Source: 20-14-all-45-10 sp964435965 (GTDB lineage Bacteria > Chloroflexota > Dehalococcoidia > GIF9 > AB-539-J10). From it: a stretch of 35,235 nucleotides of DNA. Position 1 is the stretch's first letter. Every line of letters starts with the position of its first letter. The stretch is taken from the NCBI GenBank assembly GCA_964435965.1, contig CAYTBB010000008.1:1-35235 (forward strand). Reading direction: 5' to 3'. This document shows positions 1-7,754 of this stretch, one piece after another. Under the pieces are notes generated by a model that was given only the letters and a program-made list of their open reading frames with translations, was not told where the DNA came from and did not search any database. The position numbers were made by a program, and so were the translations under genes.

Positions 1-40
1 CATCATATAACTCTTTGGGAAGATAACAGGTTAAACATAG

Positions 41-63
41 GCCCGCTCCAGGCAAGGGCGGGC
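41..63. terminator. GC-rich hairpin, possible terminator of an upstream gene
   Basis: GCCCGC at 41-46 pairs with GCGGGC at 58-63 around an 11-base loop. No clear T run follows, so this may be a terminator of a gene left of the window or a leader hairpin for the small ORF that starts 25 bases later. The stem is seen directly; its role is inferred. Confidence 0.4.
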
Positions 64-87
64 TTGTATGTTAAAGGAGGTGAAAAA

Positions 88-195
88 ATGAAAAACGCCC
101 AAAATATGGATATTAATCCACTTCATCTAACTGATCCTAATAAGCGCTTGCCACAAACAAGCAGTTTTCGTAGCAAACTTTATTTCCTCAAATAA
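88..195 (+). CDS. Small ORF, 35 aa, unknown
   Basis: An ATG at 88 follows a very strong Shine-Dalgarno (AAAGGAGGTGA, 73-83) with normal spacing. The frame runs 35 codons and ends at TAA 193-195, overlapping the 3' end of the convergent ridA by 16 bases. The peptide is polar, has no signal peptide or membrane segment, and I do not recognise it. The excellent ribosome site on so short a frame suggests either a real small protein or the surviving 5' end of a longer gene whose body was lost when the ridA segment was joined here. Confidence 0.4.
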   Translation: MKNAQNMDINPLHLTDPNKRLPQTSSFRSKLYFLK

Positions 196-545
196 GCAAT
201 AGCATCAATCTCCACCAACATATTGGGTGAAGCAAGCTGTCCTCCATAACAAATCCTTGCCGGGAAAGGTTCGGAGAAAAATGTCCTATATACCTCATTC
301 ATTCGTTTGAAATTGGTAACATCAGTCAAAACAACCGTGACCTTAACCACATCCTTCAGACTAGCACCGTTTGCTCCTAGGATAGCCTTTATATTCTCAA
401 GCGCTTGCTTAGTCTGTTCCTCAATAGTGTCTCCCTGTATCTTCCCAGTCTGAGGGTCAGAAGAACTTTGCCCAGAAACAAAAATAAAATCCCCAGCTCT
501 GTACCCTTTGGAATACGGTGCGCCGATTTTGATGGTTTCTCCCAT
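180..545 (-). CDS. RidA family protein (reactive imine/enamine deaminase)
   Basis: 121 aa, the usual RidA/YjgF/UK114 length. RidA proteins are cytosolic homotrimers that hydrolyse reactive 2-aminoacrylate and related imines released by PLP enzymes. The fold's signature is visible: FVSGQ at 22-26, a C-terminal PARICYGG segment whose Arg97 corresponds to the substrate-binding arginine of RidA, and VEIDAIA at 111-117. The ATG at 543-545 is preceded by AGGAGG (551-556). Two remnants lie just upstream on the same strand (558-668 and 665-816), and a strong promoter at 826-854 probably drives all three, so ridA appears to be the intact last gene of a decayed operon. Family assignment is firm. The subgroup is not: some RidA-like proteins lack deaminase activity. 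Confidence 0.93.
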   Translation of the reverse strand: MGETIKIGAPYSKGYRAGDFIFVSGQSSSDPQTGKIQGDTIEEQTKQALENIKAILGANGASLKDVVKVTVVLTDVTNFKRMNEVYRTFFSEPFPARICYGGQLASPNMLVEIDAIAYLRK

Positions 546-557
546 TTTGACCTCCTG

Positions 558-668
558 TTAACGAAACTTATTAATCTCTTTAACTACGAGCACATTTTCT
601 TTCGGCTTAATCTTGGTACAAACATCTACTAAAATCTTTGCTCCTTTGGTCATAAGTATATCTTTCAT
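558..668 (-). pseudogene. N-terminal remnant, resembles M29 aminopeptidase-type protein
   Basis: A 36-codon frame starts at ATG 666-668 and stops 2 bases before the ridA ribosome site. Residues 8-30 (KGAKILVDVCTKIKP and following) resemble the N-terminus of aminopeptidase T/leucyl aminopeptidase (M29)-like proteins, where a helix GAKILVE-x-C-x-K-x-KPGE precedes a first beta strand. A full-length M29-type protein has roughly 350-400 residues, so about 90 percent is missing. The start overlaps the preceding frame by ATGA, as in an operon. I infer a deletion that fused the promoter-proximal genes to ridA. The family match is from memory on a short segment. Confidence 0.45.
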
Positions 669-816
669 AACATACCCTCTATTTCCTCCTCGGACAACAA
701 AATGATGTCATCAAACATACTTTTGAACCATACGAAAGCTCTAACGGATGTGCCTAATTTTCTTGTTTCTTCTTCCACTTCTATTCGCTAAGCCTTATCG
801 TCTTTCCTTTTATCAT
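665..816 (-). pseudogene. Small ORF broken by one frameshift, unknown family
   Basis: ATG at 814-816 opens a frame that stops after 11 codons (at a TAG), but the adjacent frame continues with 39 protein-like codons (EVEEETRKLG... to EEEIEGML) and ends in TGA overlapping the next ATG. One added A near the TAG would restore a 50-residue protein ending in an ATGA junction. It begins only 9 bases after a consensus -10 box, so the transcript would be leaderless or nearly so. I do not recognise the product. The shift may be decay or a sequencing error. Confidence 0.4.
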
Positions 817-825
817 TAAAAAGGC

Positions 826-854
826 ACTGTACATCATGTTGATAAATCTGTCAA
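826..854 (-). promoter_or_regulatory. Sigma-70-type promoter of the decayed ridA operon
   Basis: On the minus strand: TTGACA (849-854), 17-base spacer, TACAGT (826-831). The predicted transcript start is about 819, only about 3 bases before the ATG at 816. Match to consensus and spacing is very good. Confidence 0.7.
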
Positions 855-946
855 TAGATTTTGACGGAATATCAACAAAGATTTTACATTGTGTGTAAAT
901 AGGTATGAATGAAGCAGGCAGATAAAGCTAAGTCACCAAAAACAGA

Positions 947-1234
947 CTATGTTTCTTCATCTGTAGAAATATTTTTCAGATGGTCAGCAAATCTGACCAA
1001 TAGGTCTCGTATCGCAAGTTGTAATTCGCCTGCCTTATCCAATAGTCTATTTATTATTTGTAGGCCACTTTCATCATCAATTTTGAAGGCGTTTTATATC
1101 CCAGGGCCTGTGTGGGCGCTCATGGTTACAGTATGCCGCCACACATCAAGCTTCCTTTGAGCATCTAAAGAGTCCAGACAGTCATTAACTTAGTTCTTCT
1201 CTTCTTTAATTGTCCGAATAAGCCTTTCTACCAT
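947..1234 (-). pseudogene. Decayed ORF with two in-frame stops
   Basis: Read on the minus strand from ATG 1232-1234, one frame of 96 codons contains stops at codons 15 and 47 and otherwise looks like protein. The segments are MVERLIRTIKEEKN, then a 31-residue piece ending HTGPGI, then a 48-residue amphipathic helical piece ending STDEET. The open frame can be traced back to about 1302. MVERLIRTIKEE loosely resembles the region around the catalytic Glu of IS3-type integrases (x-ER-x-x-RTIKEE), but the rest does not look like a transposase. I call it an unrecognised dead gene. No live gene is visible on either strand between 820 and 1850. Confidence 0.45.
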
Positions 1235-1396
1235 CACGTGGTTTGAGGATGGTAGTTTCTCCCTCGGATGCGGTAGTAAGGAGACACTTGAAGCATTTCA
1301 ACCACTCAAAGTAATTTAAGAGGGATGTGACTAGGTATTTCCTAGATTATAAAGAGCTTGAGGTAATGTTAAGGAGCTATATTAGAAATTGTGCAG

Positions 1397-1655
1397 TTAC
1401 ATATGCCTGGTAGAGAGCTGACAAAGATAGTCTTCTATGTAATCTTTAACCTCATTTGCTGGCTGGTAGACGCCGAAATGTCCTCCGCATAATATCTCAG
1501 TTTTGAGACCGATGAGCTTTTGTAAAGAGATAATCGTCATATCCGTCTGAGTCATGGAAGGGAAATTATACCCATGAGTTTATGGGAAAAGCCACACCTT
1601 GTTCTTTAAGGAATGCTTCAGCGCTCCTTAACCCCGGAGCATCAATATAACTAGT
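1397..1655 (-). pseudogene. Metallo-beta-lactamase-fold hydrolase, C-terminal remnant
   Basis: On the minus strand, frame 1397-1555 (with an open stretch back to 1579) encodes 52 codons from an ATG. They include SLQKLIGLKTEILCGGHFGVY and an EVKDYIEDYL helix, matching the last strand, the GH metal-ligand region and the terminal helix of MBL-fold hydrolases. A second frame, 1566-1655, encodes 29 codons (YIDAPGLRSAEAFLKEQG...) that could be another piece of the same gene in a shifted frame. The N-terminal HxHxDH metal site is absent. This is an inferred pseudogene; the fold call on the 52-codon part is moderately secure. Confidence 0.5.
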
Positions 1656-1849
1656 TTTATATTATATACAAGTCAATATTTCGAAGGCTCTGTGCTGGTT
1701 TATGTGGGAAAGTGATAAAGTAGTAAGAGCTTCGGGCAAGGAAAATAAAGGAAGGGAAGTCTTACTACCAATAGCTAGAGGCGAGGGAAATGGTATCATT
1801 TAATGTATACTGGAAGGTGTATTGAAGCATTGATGTGTGGTGAAGATAA
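1656..1849. other. Intergenic, no gene seen
   Basis: AT-rich stretch upstream of the glycerate kinase gene. It contains no convincing ORF on either strand, and I see no -35/-10 pair that I would defend. A promoter for the kinase gene is expected here but not identified. Confidence 0.5.
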
Positions 1850-3229
1850 ATGCTAGTAAAAAACGCTGATGTGCTAGTTCAAAATGCTCGAACTCCGAAA
1901 CTCAGTAAGGCTAGAGGAATCTTGGTTGAGTTAGTAGACAGTGCCATCAAAGCGGGGGATCCTTCTTCTAGTATACGAAAATGGGTGAAAGTTGAAGCCG
2001 ATAAGCTTAAGTTTGGGAATTATGAGGTTGATCTTAGCAGGGTTGATAGGATTGTGGCAGTCGGCGGCGGGAAAGCTAGTGCCGCGATGGCGATAACGCT
2101 TGAGCAGATTTTGGGAGACCGACTCGCGGAAGGCAGAGTAAACATCCCTGAGGGCACGGTACCAAGGAAGGCAGGGCACAAAATCAAGTTCGTGGAGGCA
2201 GGGCATCCTATTCCCAGTGAATCTGGTATGGAAGGCACCAAGCAGATACTGGATCTTGTTAGCGGACTCGGTTCACGAGACCTCGTGATATGTCTCATAA
2301 GCGGCGGCGGCTCGGCACTCATGCCCCTCCCTGCGGAGGGTATAGAGCTTAGTGAGCTGCAAGAGGTTACACAGCTTTTGCTAAAAAGTGGTGCCGCCAT
2401 CCAAGAGGTTAATGCGGTCAGAAAACACCTGTCTGCTGTGAAGGGGGGCCAACTGGCTAGGGCAGCTTATCCGGCAAGGATTGTTACTCTGATTATCTCT
2501 GATGTAGTTGGGGATAGATTAGATACGATCGCCAGTGGGCCGACTTATTGGGATTTAACCACCTACCGGGATGCTTTTTCCGTGCTTGAAAAATATAAAC
2601 TCACGGAAAAGGTATCGCCAAGCATTATTGCCCGCTTGAGAAACGGAGTAAGAGGTGCAATACCTGAAACACCCAAGCTGGGGGAGGAATGTTTCCGAGA
2701 CGCCTACTACCAGATTATAGCAAGCAATACAGATGCTCTCGAAATGGCTGTGGAAGTTGGAAGGGCCCACGATCTCAACGTCTATATTTTAACAACCACG
2801 ATGCAAGGTGAGGCGCGCCAGGTCGGCGAGCACTTAGCCCGTGTGGCGAAAGAAGTATATGAGGCAGGAAAGCCAATCCCAATGCCAGCTCTTTTGCTTT
2901 CAGGGGGCGAGACCACGGTAAGAGTGAGGGGCCAAGGTGTGGGAGGTCGAAATCAAGAACTCGTGCTCAGTGCGGTGGCAGGTTTAGCGGGTTTGGAAAA
3001 CGCAGCTATGGTATCCTTCGGCACGGATGGGGTAGATGGCCCCACAGATGCTGCTGGAGCGATAGCGGATGGATTCACACTCCAGAAGGCGAGAGAACTT
3101 GGCTTAGATCCTTCCTCCTACCTCGAGAACAACGACTCTTACCATTTCTTTAAGGAGCTTGAGGATCTAGTGGTAACCGGGCCCAGCGGGACCAATATAA
3201 TGGATATCACAGCCTTAATTGTTTTCTAA
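1850..3229 (+). CDS. gckA: Glycerate 2-kinase (GckA/TtuD, DUF4147-MOFRL)
   Basis: 459 aa, typical for the family. It phosphorylates D-glycerate to 2-phosphoglycerate with ATP, feeding lower glycolysis, in the cytosol. The N-terminal DUF4147 domain shows VGGGKASAAM (71-80), AGHP (117-120), SGGGSAL (151-157), NAVRKHLS (188-195) and DVVGDRLDTIASGPT (218-232). The C-terminal MOFRL domain shows SGGETTV (351-357), GGRNQE (365-370) and GTDGVDGPTDAAGA (391-404). The ATG at 1850 has only a weak ribosome site (GTGAAGA), so the exact start is uncertain; family alignment suggests little is missing. It stands alone on the plus strand, and its last 15 bases overlap the end of the convergent cyuA gene. The family is secure. 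The substrate (glycerate versus hydroxypyruvate-related steps) follows from family knowledge. Confidence 0.95.
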   Translation: MLVKNADVLVQNARTPKLSKARGILVELVDSAIKAGDPSSSIRKWVKVEADKLKFGNYEVDLSRVDRIVAVGGGKASAAMAITLEQILGDRLAEGRVNIPEGTVPRKAGHKIKFVEAGHPIPSESGMEGTKQILDLVSGLGSRDLVICLISGGGSALMPLPAEGIELSELQEVTQLLLKSGAAIQEVNAVRKHLSAVKGGQLARAAYPARIVTLIISDVVGDRLDTIASGPTYWDLTTYRDAFSVLEKYKLTEKVSPSIIARLRNGVRGAIPETPKLGEECFRDAYYQIIASNTDALEMAVEVGRAHDLNVYILTTTMQGEARQVGEHLARVAKEVYEAGKPIPMPALLLSGGETTVRVRGQGVGGRNQELVLSAVAGLAGLENAAMVSFGTDGVDGPTDAAGAIADGFTLQKARELGLDPSSYLENNDSYHFFKELEDLVVTGPSGTNIMDITALIVF

Positions 3230-4591
3230 GCTTAATTCTAAATTCTGTAGTATTTTTACAATCGTTATATCCGTTTGAGCCATAGAATATGAAATCATAC
3301 CCATATTCTTCATAGTGTCTTTTGGTTTTTCATCCACAATTCCATTCGGAGGTATCTTTATTCCATTTACGCTCATTAAAGCACTTTCCATAGCAACGCC
3401 TGCTGCTGTCATGGCTTTTAATGTGCAACTATATTTAGCCCCATCGCATATGACGCCTGTCATATTTGATGCCGCAGCATTAATGGCATTGTTTATTTCC
3501 CTCTCTTTGCCTCCCAGGAGATATGTGAGCCCTGCCGCTGCTCCAATAGCTGATTTATTGAAACAACCGCATAGCGCAGACAAAGCACCTACATAGTTGG
3601 ATATGATCCTGGTGACAATGTGTGACAGCAGTATAGACTTTAGGAGTCTATCTTCATCGATATTTAGCCATTCGGCGGTAACAATGATGGGAATTGTAGC
3701 GGTGATACCCATATTTCCTGACCCTGATGTGCTCATTGCTGGTTTTGGAGCACCTCCCATCCTTGCCTCAACTCCAGAGGCAACCTCCAGTTTAATATTT
3801 GTTATTAAGTCATTTGACAACATGCCGTTTTGAATCAAACCCTCTAGAGCTTTTACAATTCCTATACCATATTGTTTGCCTCTTCCCTCTTTTGTCAGCT
3901 GTTTATTTATAATTATTGTCTTCCTAAGTTCTTCTTTCTCCTTAGCATCTATAGCTTCGATAATTCTAATAATCTCTGCTATATTTTCTGGCAAATTTTC
4001 TTCCTCATTCTCGGCTTTCTGATCAGTACTTTGTTCGTATATTTTCCTATCGTTTATTTGTATTAACACTATATTGTCATGAGCTCCGTATATTCTTGTC
4101 CTTGCTATCGTTTCTGTTTCATCTTTAAGGTAAATAAGTTCGGCTGAGATGTCGATACCTGTTGTCTTTTTAGAGATGTCCACCCGCCCAATTTCTACTT
4201 TGCTTGCCAAGATATTTGCCTTTTCTAGCATAGAAGAATTTATTTGGTCGAGAATATTTAAATATTGCTGCTTCTTTAGGGTGGCATTTTTGTTAAGATT
4301 TGTGAATATGCCTAGAGCTGCTGCGAGTTTAATCCCTCTTTGCCCATTAGTTTTAGGTATAGCGACACCACAGGCATTTTTAAAGACATTTCTATCCACC
4401 TTTATCATCATTTTTTCCACTTTCTCAGTATCGGGTAAAGGTACACTCTTATTTATGCCCAGACCTAAATGCACCGGGTAGTTGCCAAATAAGGCGTTAT
4501 ATGCTGTTGATGTAGCCAATCCTATTGCTACTACCTCAGTGCACCCCATTGCGGGCTTTACATTGCGTTGCAGGAATTTCAGTATGTCTAT
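3215..4591 (-). CDS. cyuA: L-cysteine desulfidase (CyuA/UPF0597), non-AUG start
   Basis: A Fe-S enzyme family that converts L-cysteine to pyruvate, sulfide and ammonia. Cluster/catalytic cysteines are conserved: Cys17 in GCTE, Cys341 and Cys343 (CGC), and Cys382 and Cys389 in VICDGAKYSC. The glycine-rich APKPAMSTSGSGNMG segment is also typical. The first ATG (4547-4549) lies inside the conserved AMGCTE motif, so it cannot be the full start. Open frame upstream encodes ILKFLQRNVKPAMGCTE, which matches the family N-terminus. An in-frame TGA at 4604-4606 limits the start. The only ribosome site, AGGAG (4600-4604), is 8 bases before an ATA codon at 4589-4591, giving 458 aa. The alternatives ATT (4597) and CTG (4582) are spaced worse. 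It follows serS by 21 bases in the same operon. The rare start or mutated AUG is inference; the family call is firm. Confidence 0.88.
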   Translation of the reverse strand: MDILKFLQRNVKPAMGCTEVVAIGLATSTAYNALFGNYPVHLGLGINKSVPLPDTEKVEKMMIKVDRNVFKNACGVAIPKTNGQRGIKLAAALGIFTNLNKNATLKKQQYLNILDQINSSMLEKANILASKVEIGRVDISKKTTGIDISAELIYLKDETETIARTRIYGAHDNIVLIQINDRKIYEQSTDQKAENEEENLPENIAEIIRIIEAIDAKEKEELRKTIIINKQLTKEGRGKQYGIGIVKALEGLIQNGMLSNDLITNIKLEVASGVEARMGGAPKPAMSTSGSGNMGITATIPIIVTAEWLNIDEDRLLKSILLSHIVTRIISNYVGALSALCGCFNKSAIGAAAGLTYLLGGKEREINNAINAAASNMTGVICDGAKYSCTLKAMTAAGVAMESALMSVNGIKIPPNGIVDEKPKDTMKNMGMISYSMAQTDITIVKILQNLELSLENN

Positions 4592-4594
4592 TTT

Positions 4595-4614
4595 AATTTC
4601 TCCTCAGAGAAATT
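4595..4614 (-). promoter_or_regulatory. Perfect hairpin covering the cyuA ribosome site
   Basis: An 8-base inverted repeat with a 4-base loop (arms 4595-4602 and 4607-4614) sits at the serS stop codon and contains the AGGAG sequence used by cyuA. It could lower cyuA translation unless ribosomes finishing serS melt it. The structure is seen; the control is inferred. Confidence 0.5.
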
Positions 4615-5875
4615 AATTTTGGATTGCATTTATATGTAGGTAAGGCTGTAGCACCTCGGGCACTAATACTGTGCCATCGGGTTGCTGATAATTTTCCAGC
4701 ACAGCGATAAGGACCCGCGGTAAAGCTAAACCTGAGCCATTAAGTGTGTGGAGAAAGCAAGGTCTACTTTCAGGTTCGGGTCGGTAGCGGATATTAGTTC
4801 GCCTGGCCTGAAAGTCGCTGCAGTTGCTACAGGAGCTGACCTCAAGCCACTCAGCAGAACCTGGAGCCCACATTTCAATATCGTATGTTTTACAGGCAGC
4901 AAAACCAAGGTCGCCAGTACATAATTGTATCACGCGGTAAGGAATAGCTAGTCTGCGGCACACATCTTCAGCATTAGCTACTAACTTCTCCAGTTCTTCA
5001 TCAGATTTTTCCGGCTCAGTGAGCTTATAAAGCTCCACCTTATCAAACTGATGCCCTCTCTTGATACCCCGGGTGTCTTTACCTGCAGCCATTTTCTCCC
5101 GACGGAAGCAAGCGGTGTAGGCAACGTAATGAAGGGGCAAGTCCTTGGCATCTAATATCTCATCACGATGCAAATTGGTTAAAGGCACTTCTGCTGTGGG
5201 TATAAACCAAAAATCGTCCTCATCATCGTGGTATAGGTTATCACTAAATTTGGGCAAGTTTCCCGAACCTACCATGCATTCCCGCTTGACCATAAAAGGA
5301 GGATAGATTTCTTTGTAGCCATGCTCGGTTACATGCAAGTCAAGCATAAAAGAGATTAGCGCTCGCTGAAGATGTGCTCCCAATCCTTTGAGAACATAGA
5401 ATCGAGTCCCAGAGAGCTTTACACCCCTTTGGAAATCTATTATTCCCAGTTTCTCACCTAACTCCCAATGAGGCAGCGGCTTAAAGGAGAACTCTCTTGG
5501 CTCACCCCAGCTACGCACCACAATATTGTTGCTCTCATTCTTTCCCAAAGGCACACTGGGATGAGGAATGTTTGGCAGTTCTAGCAATAAGGATTTAAGG
5601 TTGGCTTTAACCTGGCTAGTTTCCTGCTGTAAAGCAGATATTTGCTCTCCTAGCTTACGCATCTCGGCAATAAGCTGAGGTGGTTTCTCCTTTGTTGTGC
5701 CTAGCTGTTTGCTTACCTGGTTATGTTGACTTCGGAGTAGCTCTACCTGACGAAGCAAGTGACGGTGGTACTCATCAGTTTCAAGAATGCTCTCTAAAGC
5801 GAAAGTATTGCCTCTTTTCTCCAGTGCCTGGCGAACGACCCCCGGACTTTCACGGATAAGTTTAATATCAAGCAT
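4613..5875 (-). CDS. serS: Seryl-tRNA synthetase
   Basis: 420 aa, standard bacterial SerRS. It charges tRNA-Ser (and tRNA-Sec) with serine in the cytosol. An N-terminal two-helix coiled-coil arm that binds the tRNA long variable loop spans roughly residues 30-100. The class II catalytic core has TAEVPLTN (227-234), motif 2 from CFRREKMAAG through GIKRGHQF (256-277), and motif 3 NGSGLALPRVLIA (379-391). The ATG at 5873-5875 lies 27 bases after lysS, so it is the third gene of DUF2007-lysS-serS-cyuA. The protein appears complete and unaltered. Confidence 0.97.
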   Translation of the reverse strand: MLDIKLIRESPGVVRQALEKRGNTFALESILETDEYHRHLLRQVELLRSQHNQVSKQLGTTKEKPPQLIAEMRKLGEQISALQQETSQVKANLKSLLLELPNIPHPSVPLGKNESNNIVVRSWGEPREFSFKPLPHWELGEKLGIIDFQRGVKLSGTRFYVLKGLGAHLQRALISFMLDLHVTEHGYKEIYPPFMVKRECMVGSGNLPKFSDNLYHDDEDDFWFIPTAEVPLTNLHRDEILDAKDLPLHYVAYTACFRREKMAAGKDTRGIKRGHQFDKVELYKLTEPEKSDEELEKLVANAEDVCRRLAIPYRVIQLCTGDLGFAACKTYDIEMWAPGSAEWLEVSSCSNCSDFQARRTNIRYRPEPESRPCFLHTLNGSGLALPRVLIAVLENYQQPDGTVLVPEVLQPYLHINAIQN

Positions 5876-5902
5876 TTGTTCTTCCCTCCACTTAGTTCGG
5901 AG

Positions 5903-7375
5903 TCAAGGCTCCGATTTTGTCTTCAACTGAGGAAAGAGTATAACCTCACGAATAGAGCTTTGTCCAGCCAGTAGCATTACCAAGCGGTCGATGCCTATTC
6001 CCAAACCTCCAGTGGGTGGCATCCCATACTCTAAAGCTTGAAGAAAATCCTCATCGGCAATTTCAACCTCCTCATTTCCAACTTGCTCTTTTAGCTGCTC
6101 TCGAAACCTCTCTCTCTGTTCCAGAGGGTCGTTGAGCTCAGTGAAGGCATTGGCAACCTCTATCCCGTTAATGAATGCCTCAAACCTTTCCACCAAACGG
6201 TCATCGCCCCGCTTGCGCTTGGCCAAAGGCGACATTTCCACTGGGTAATCGAGAAGGAAGGTCGGCTCAATGAGATTCGGCTCAACAAAGGTGGCAATTA
6301 GCTCATCTACAAGTTTTCCTCTTCCCTTGCCCGGATCAGCTTCCATTCCCATCTCTATCATTCGTGACCGCAGGGAAGCAGCATCGGGATAATCTTCAAA
6401 GTCAATGCCGCAATGCTTTCTAATAGCCTCACGTAAATAAAGCCTTTGCCAGGGAGGAGTAAGGTCAATGGTTTTCCCTTGACAGGTAATCTTGGTATCG
6501 CCCAGAGCTTTATGAGCAATGTAAGAGATTGCCTCCTCAACCAAATTCATTATGTCATTATAATCAGCATAGGCCTGGTAACATTCAAGCAAGGTGAATT
6601 CAGGATTATGTTTAACGGAAATGCCTTCGTTGCGAAAGGCACGCCCCATCTCATAAACCTTATCAAAACCGCCTACTATTAGCCTCTTGAGGTGAAGCTC
6701 TAGAGCGATACGCAGGTAAAGGTCTTCATCGAGTGCGTGGTGATGGGTGATGAAGGGACGTGCTAATGCTCCTCCCGCTTGTGGCTGGAGCACAGGGGTC
6801 TCCGCTTCTATAAAGCCTTGGCTATTGAGAAAATTTCTAACCTCAGTGATAATCTGGCTACGTAGGGTAAAAATGGTTCTGGCATCTTCGTTGGAAATAA
6901 GGTCAAGATACCTCTGTCGGTACCTCTTTTCTACATCAGCCAGTCCATGCCATTTCTCCGGCAGTGGACGCAGGGACTTACATAACATAGTGTAATTAGA
7001 TACTTCAAGCGTGATCTCCCCTGCTTTTGTTCGGAAAAGCTTGCCTTCCACCCCTATAATGTCGCCAATGTCAACCTCCTTAAGAAATTCATACTTCTCC
7101 TGCCCCAGAGAATTGTAGCGAAAGCAGAGCTGTATCTTCCCTGAGCCATCGCGAATATCAAAAAAGGTCATCTTACCTATGGAGCGCCTAGCCATAACAC
7201 GACCGGCAAGGGATATAGTCTGAAAGCTTTCTTTTTGCTGTTTGAAGAGAGTTATTGCTTGTTGAACGGTGTGACTGGGGTGGTAGGAATGGGGATAAGG
7301 GTCTATCCCACGAGCCCGGATCCTGCTCAGGCTATCTATCCTCTGCTGAGTTATGCGCTCTAACCTTGTAGTCAT
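5903..7375 (-). CDS. lysS: Lysyl-tRNA synthetase, class II
   Basis: 490 aa, the usual bacterial class II LysRS size. It charges tRNA-Lys. An N-terminal OB-fold anticodon-binding domain covers about 55-135 (GRVMARRSIGKMTFFDIRDG). The catalytic domain has motif 2 FRNEGISVKHNPEFT (247-261) and motif 3 GGLGIGIDRLVMLLAGQ (456-472), with the ELHLKRL segment at 226-232. The start lies 3 bases after the DUF2007 stop, indicating cotranscription and probably translational coupling. No sign of truncation. Confidence 0.97.
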   Translation of the reverse strand: MTTRLERITQQRIDSLSRIRARGIDPYPHSYHPSHTVQQAITLFKQQKESFQTISLAGRVMARRSIGKMTFFDIRDGSGKIQLCFRYNSLGQEKYEFLKEVDIGDIIGVEGKLFRTKAGEITLEVSNYTMLCKSLRPLPEKWHGLADVEKRYRQRYLDLISNEDARTIFTLRSQIITEVRNFLNSQGFIEAETPVLQPQAGGALARPFITHHHALDEDLYLRIALELHLKRLIVGGFDKVYEMGRAFRNEGISVKHNPEFTLLECYQAYADYNDIMNLVEEAISYIAHKALGDTKITCQGKTIDLTPPWQRLYLREAIRKHCGIDFEDYPDAASLRSRMIEMGMEADPGKGRGKLVDELIATFVEPNLIEPTFLLDYPVEMSPLAKRKRGDDRLVERFEAFINGIEVANAFTELNDPLEQRERFREQLKEQVGNEEVEIADEDFLQALEYGMPPTGGLGIGIDRLVMLLAGQSSIREVILFPQLKTKSEP

Positions 7376-7378
7376 AGC

Positions 7379-7594
7379 TTAAACTCCTAAAATCTCCTTA
7401 GCTTCTTTGGCCAGATGCGCGGGCACCATTATCTTTACTTCGCCTAAGCCATCAATAGTAAGTCCATAGACTAAGCTGGCGCTCTCATAGCTTAAGATGG
7501 TTGGAATGCCTTCGCTCTCCAGCCGCCCCTTAATTATCTGCGCTTCCATTTGCCTGGCAGTGCAAATAGCAACCAGTTGTTCCTGTGTGGACAT
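7379..7594 (-). CDS. DUF2007 small protein
   Basis: 71 aa. The short alpha/beta domain (VAICTARQMEAQIIKGRLESEGI..., then KIMVPAHLAKEAKEIL) matches DUF2007, a ferredoxin-like fold sometimes called a putative signal-transducing protein; its function is unknown. It is the first gene of the aminoacyl-tRNA synthetase operon. A consensus promoter ends 16 bases before the ATG (7592-7594) and no real Shine-Dalgarno is present, so it probably has a leader of about 10 bases. Confidence 0.8.
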   Translation of the reverse strand: MSTQEQLVAICTARQMEAQIIKGRLESEGIPTILSYESASLVYGLTIDGLGEVKIMVPAHLAKEAKEILGV

Positions 7595-7610
7595 AAGCCT
7601 TGAGACTGAT

Positions 7611-7639
7611 ATTGTAGCAGAAACCTATACCATCTCCAA
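7611..7639 (-). promoter_or_regulatory. Promoter of DUF2007-lysS-serS-cyuA operon
   Basis: Minus strand: TTGGAG (7634-7639), 17-base spacer, TACAAT (7611-7616). The predicted start near 7604 gives a leader of about 10 bases. It is divergent from the speD promoter. Confidence 0.7.
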
Positions 7640-7667
7640 TATTGAGCTTTACCTCGAAAGGTAGTTC

Positions 7668-7696
7668 TTGACCCTTAAGGGCGCACGATATAAAAT
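7668..7696 (+). promoter_or_regulatory. Promoter of speD-speE
   Basis: TTGACC (7668-7673), 17-base spacer, TAAAAT (7691-7696). The predicted start near 7703 leaves a leader of about 50 bases ending in AGGAGG (7741-7746). Confidence 0.75.
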
Positions 7697-7754
7697 CTGC
7701 TTTACTGCCTGAGAGGCTCTGCCATTAGGTTAAAATCTAAAGGAGGAAGGTGAT

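Noticed and set aside
909..1160. Plus-strand 83-codon ORF
   Set aside because: It is the antisense of a much more protein-like minus-strand frame and has no ribosome site.
947..1234. IS3-type transposase remnant
   Set aside because: Only a 12-residue resemblance (MVERLIRTIKEE); the rest does not fit an integrase core and no inverted repeats are visible.
2020..2400. 126-codon minus-strand ORF inside the glycerate kinase gene
   Set aside because: Shadow of a secure gene; composition follows the antisense of its codons.
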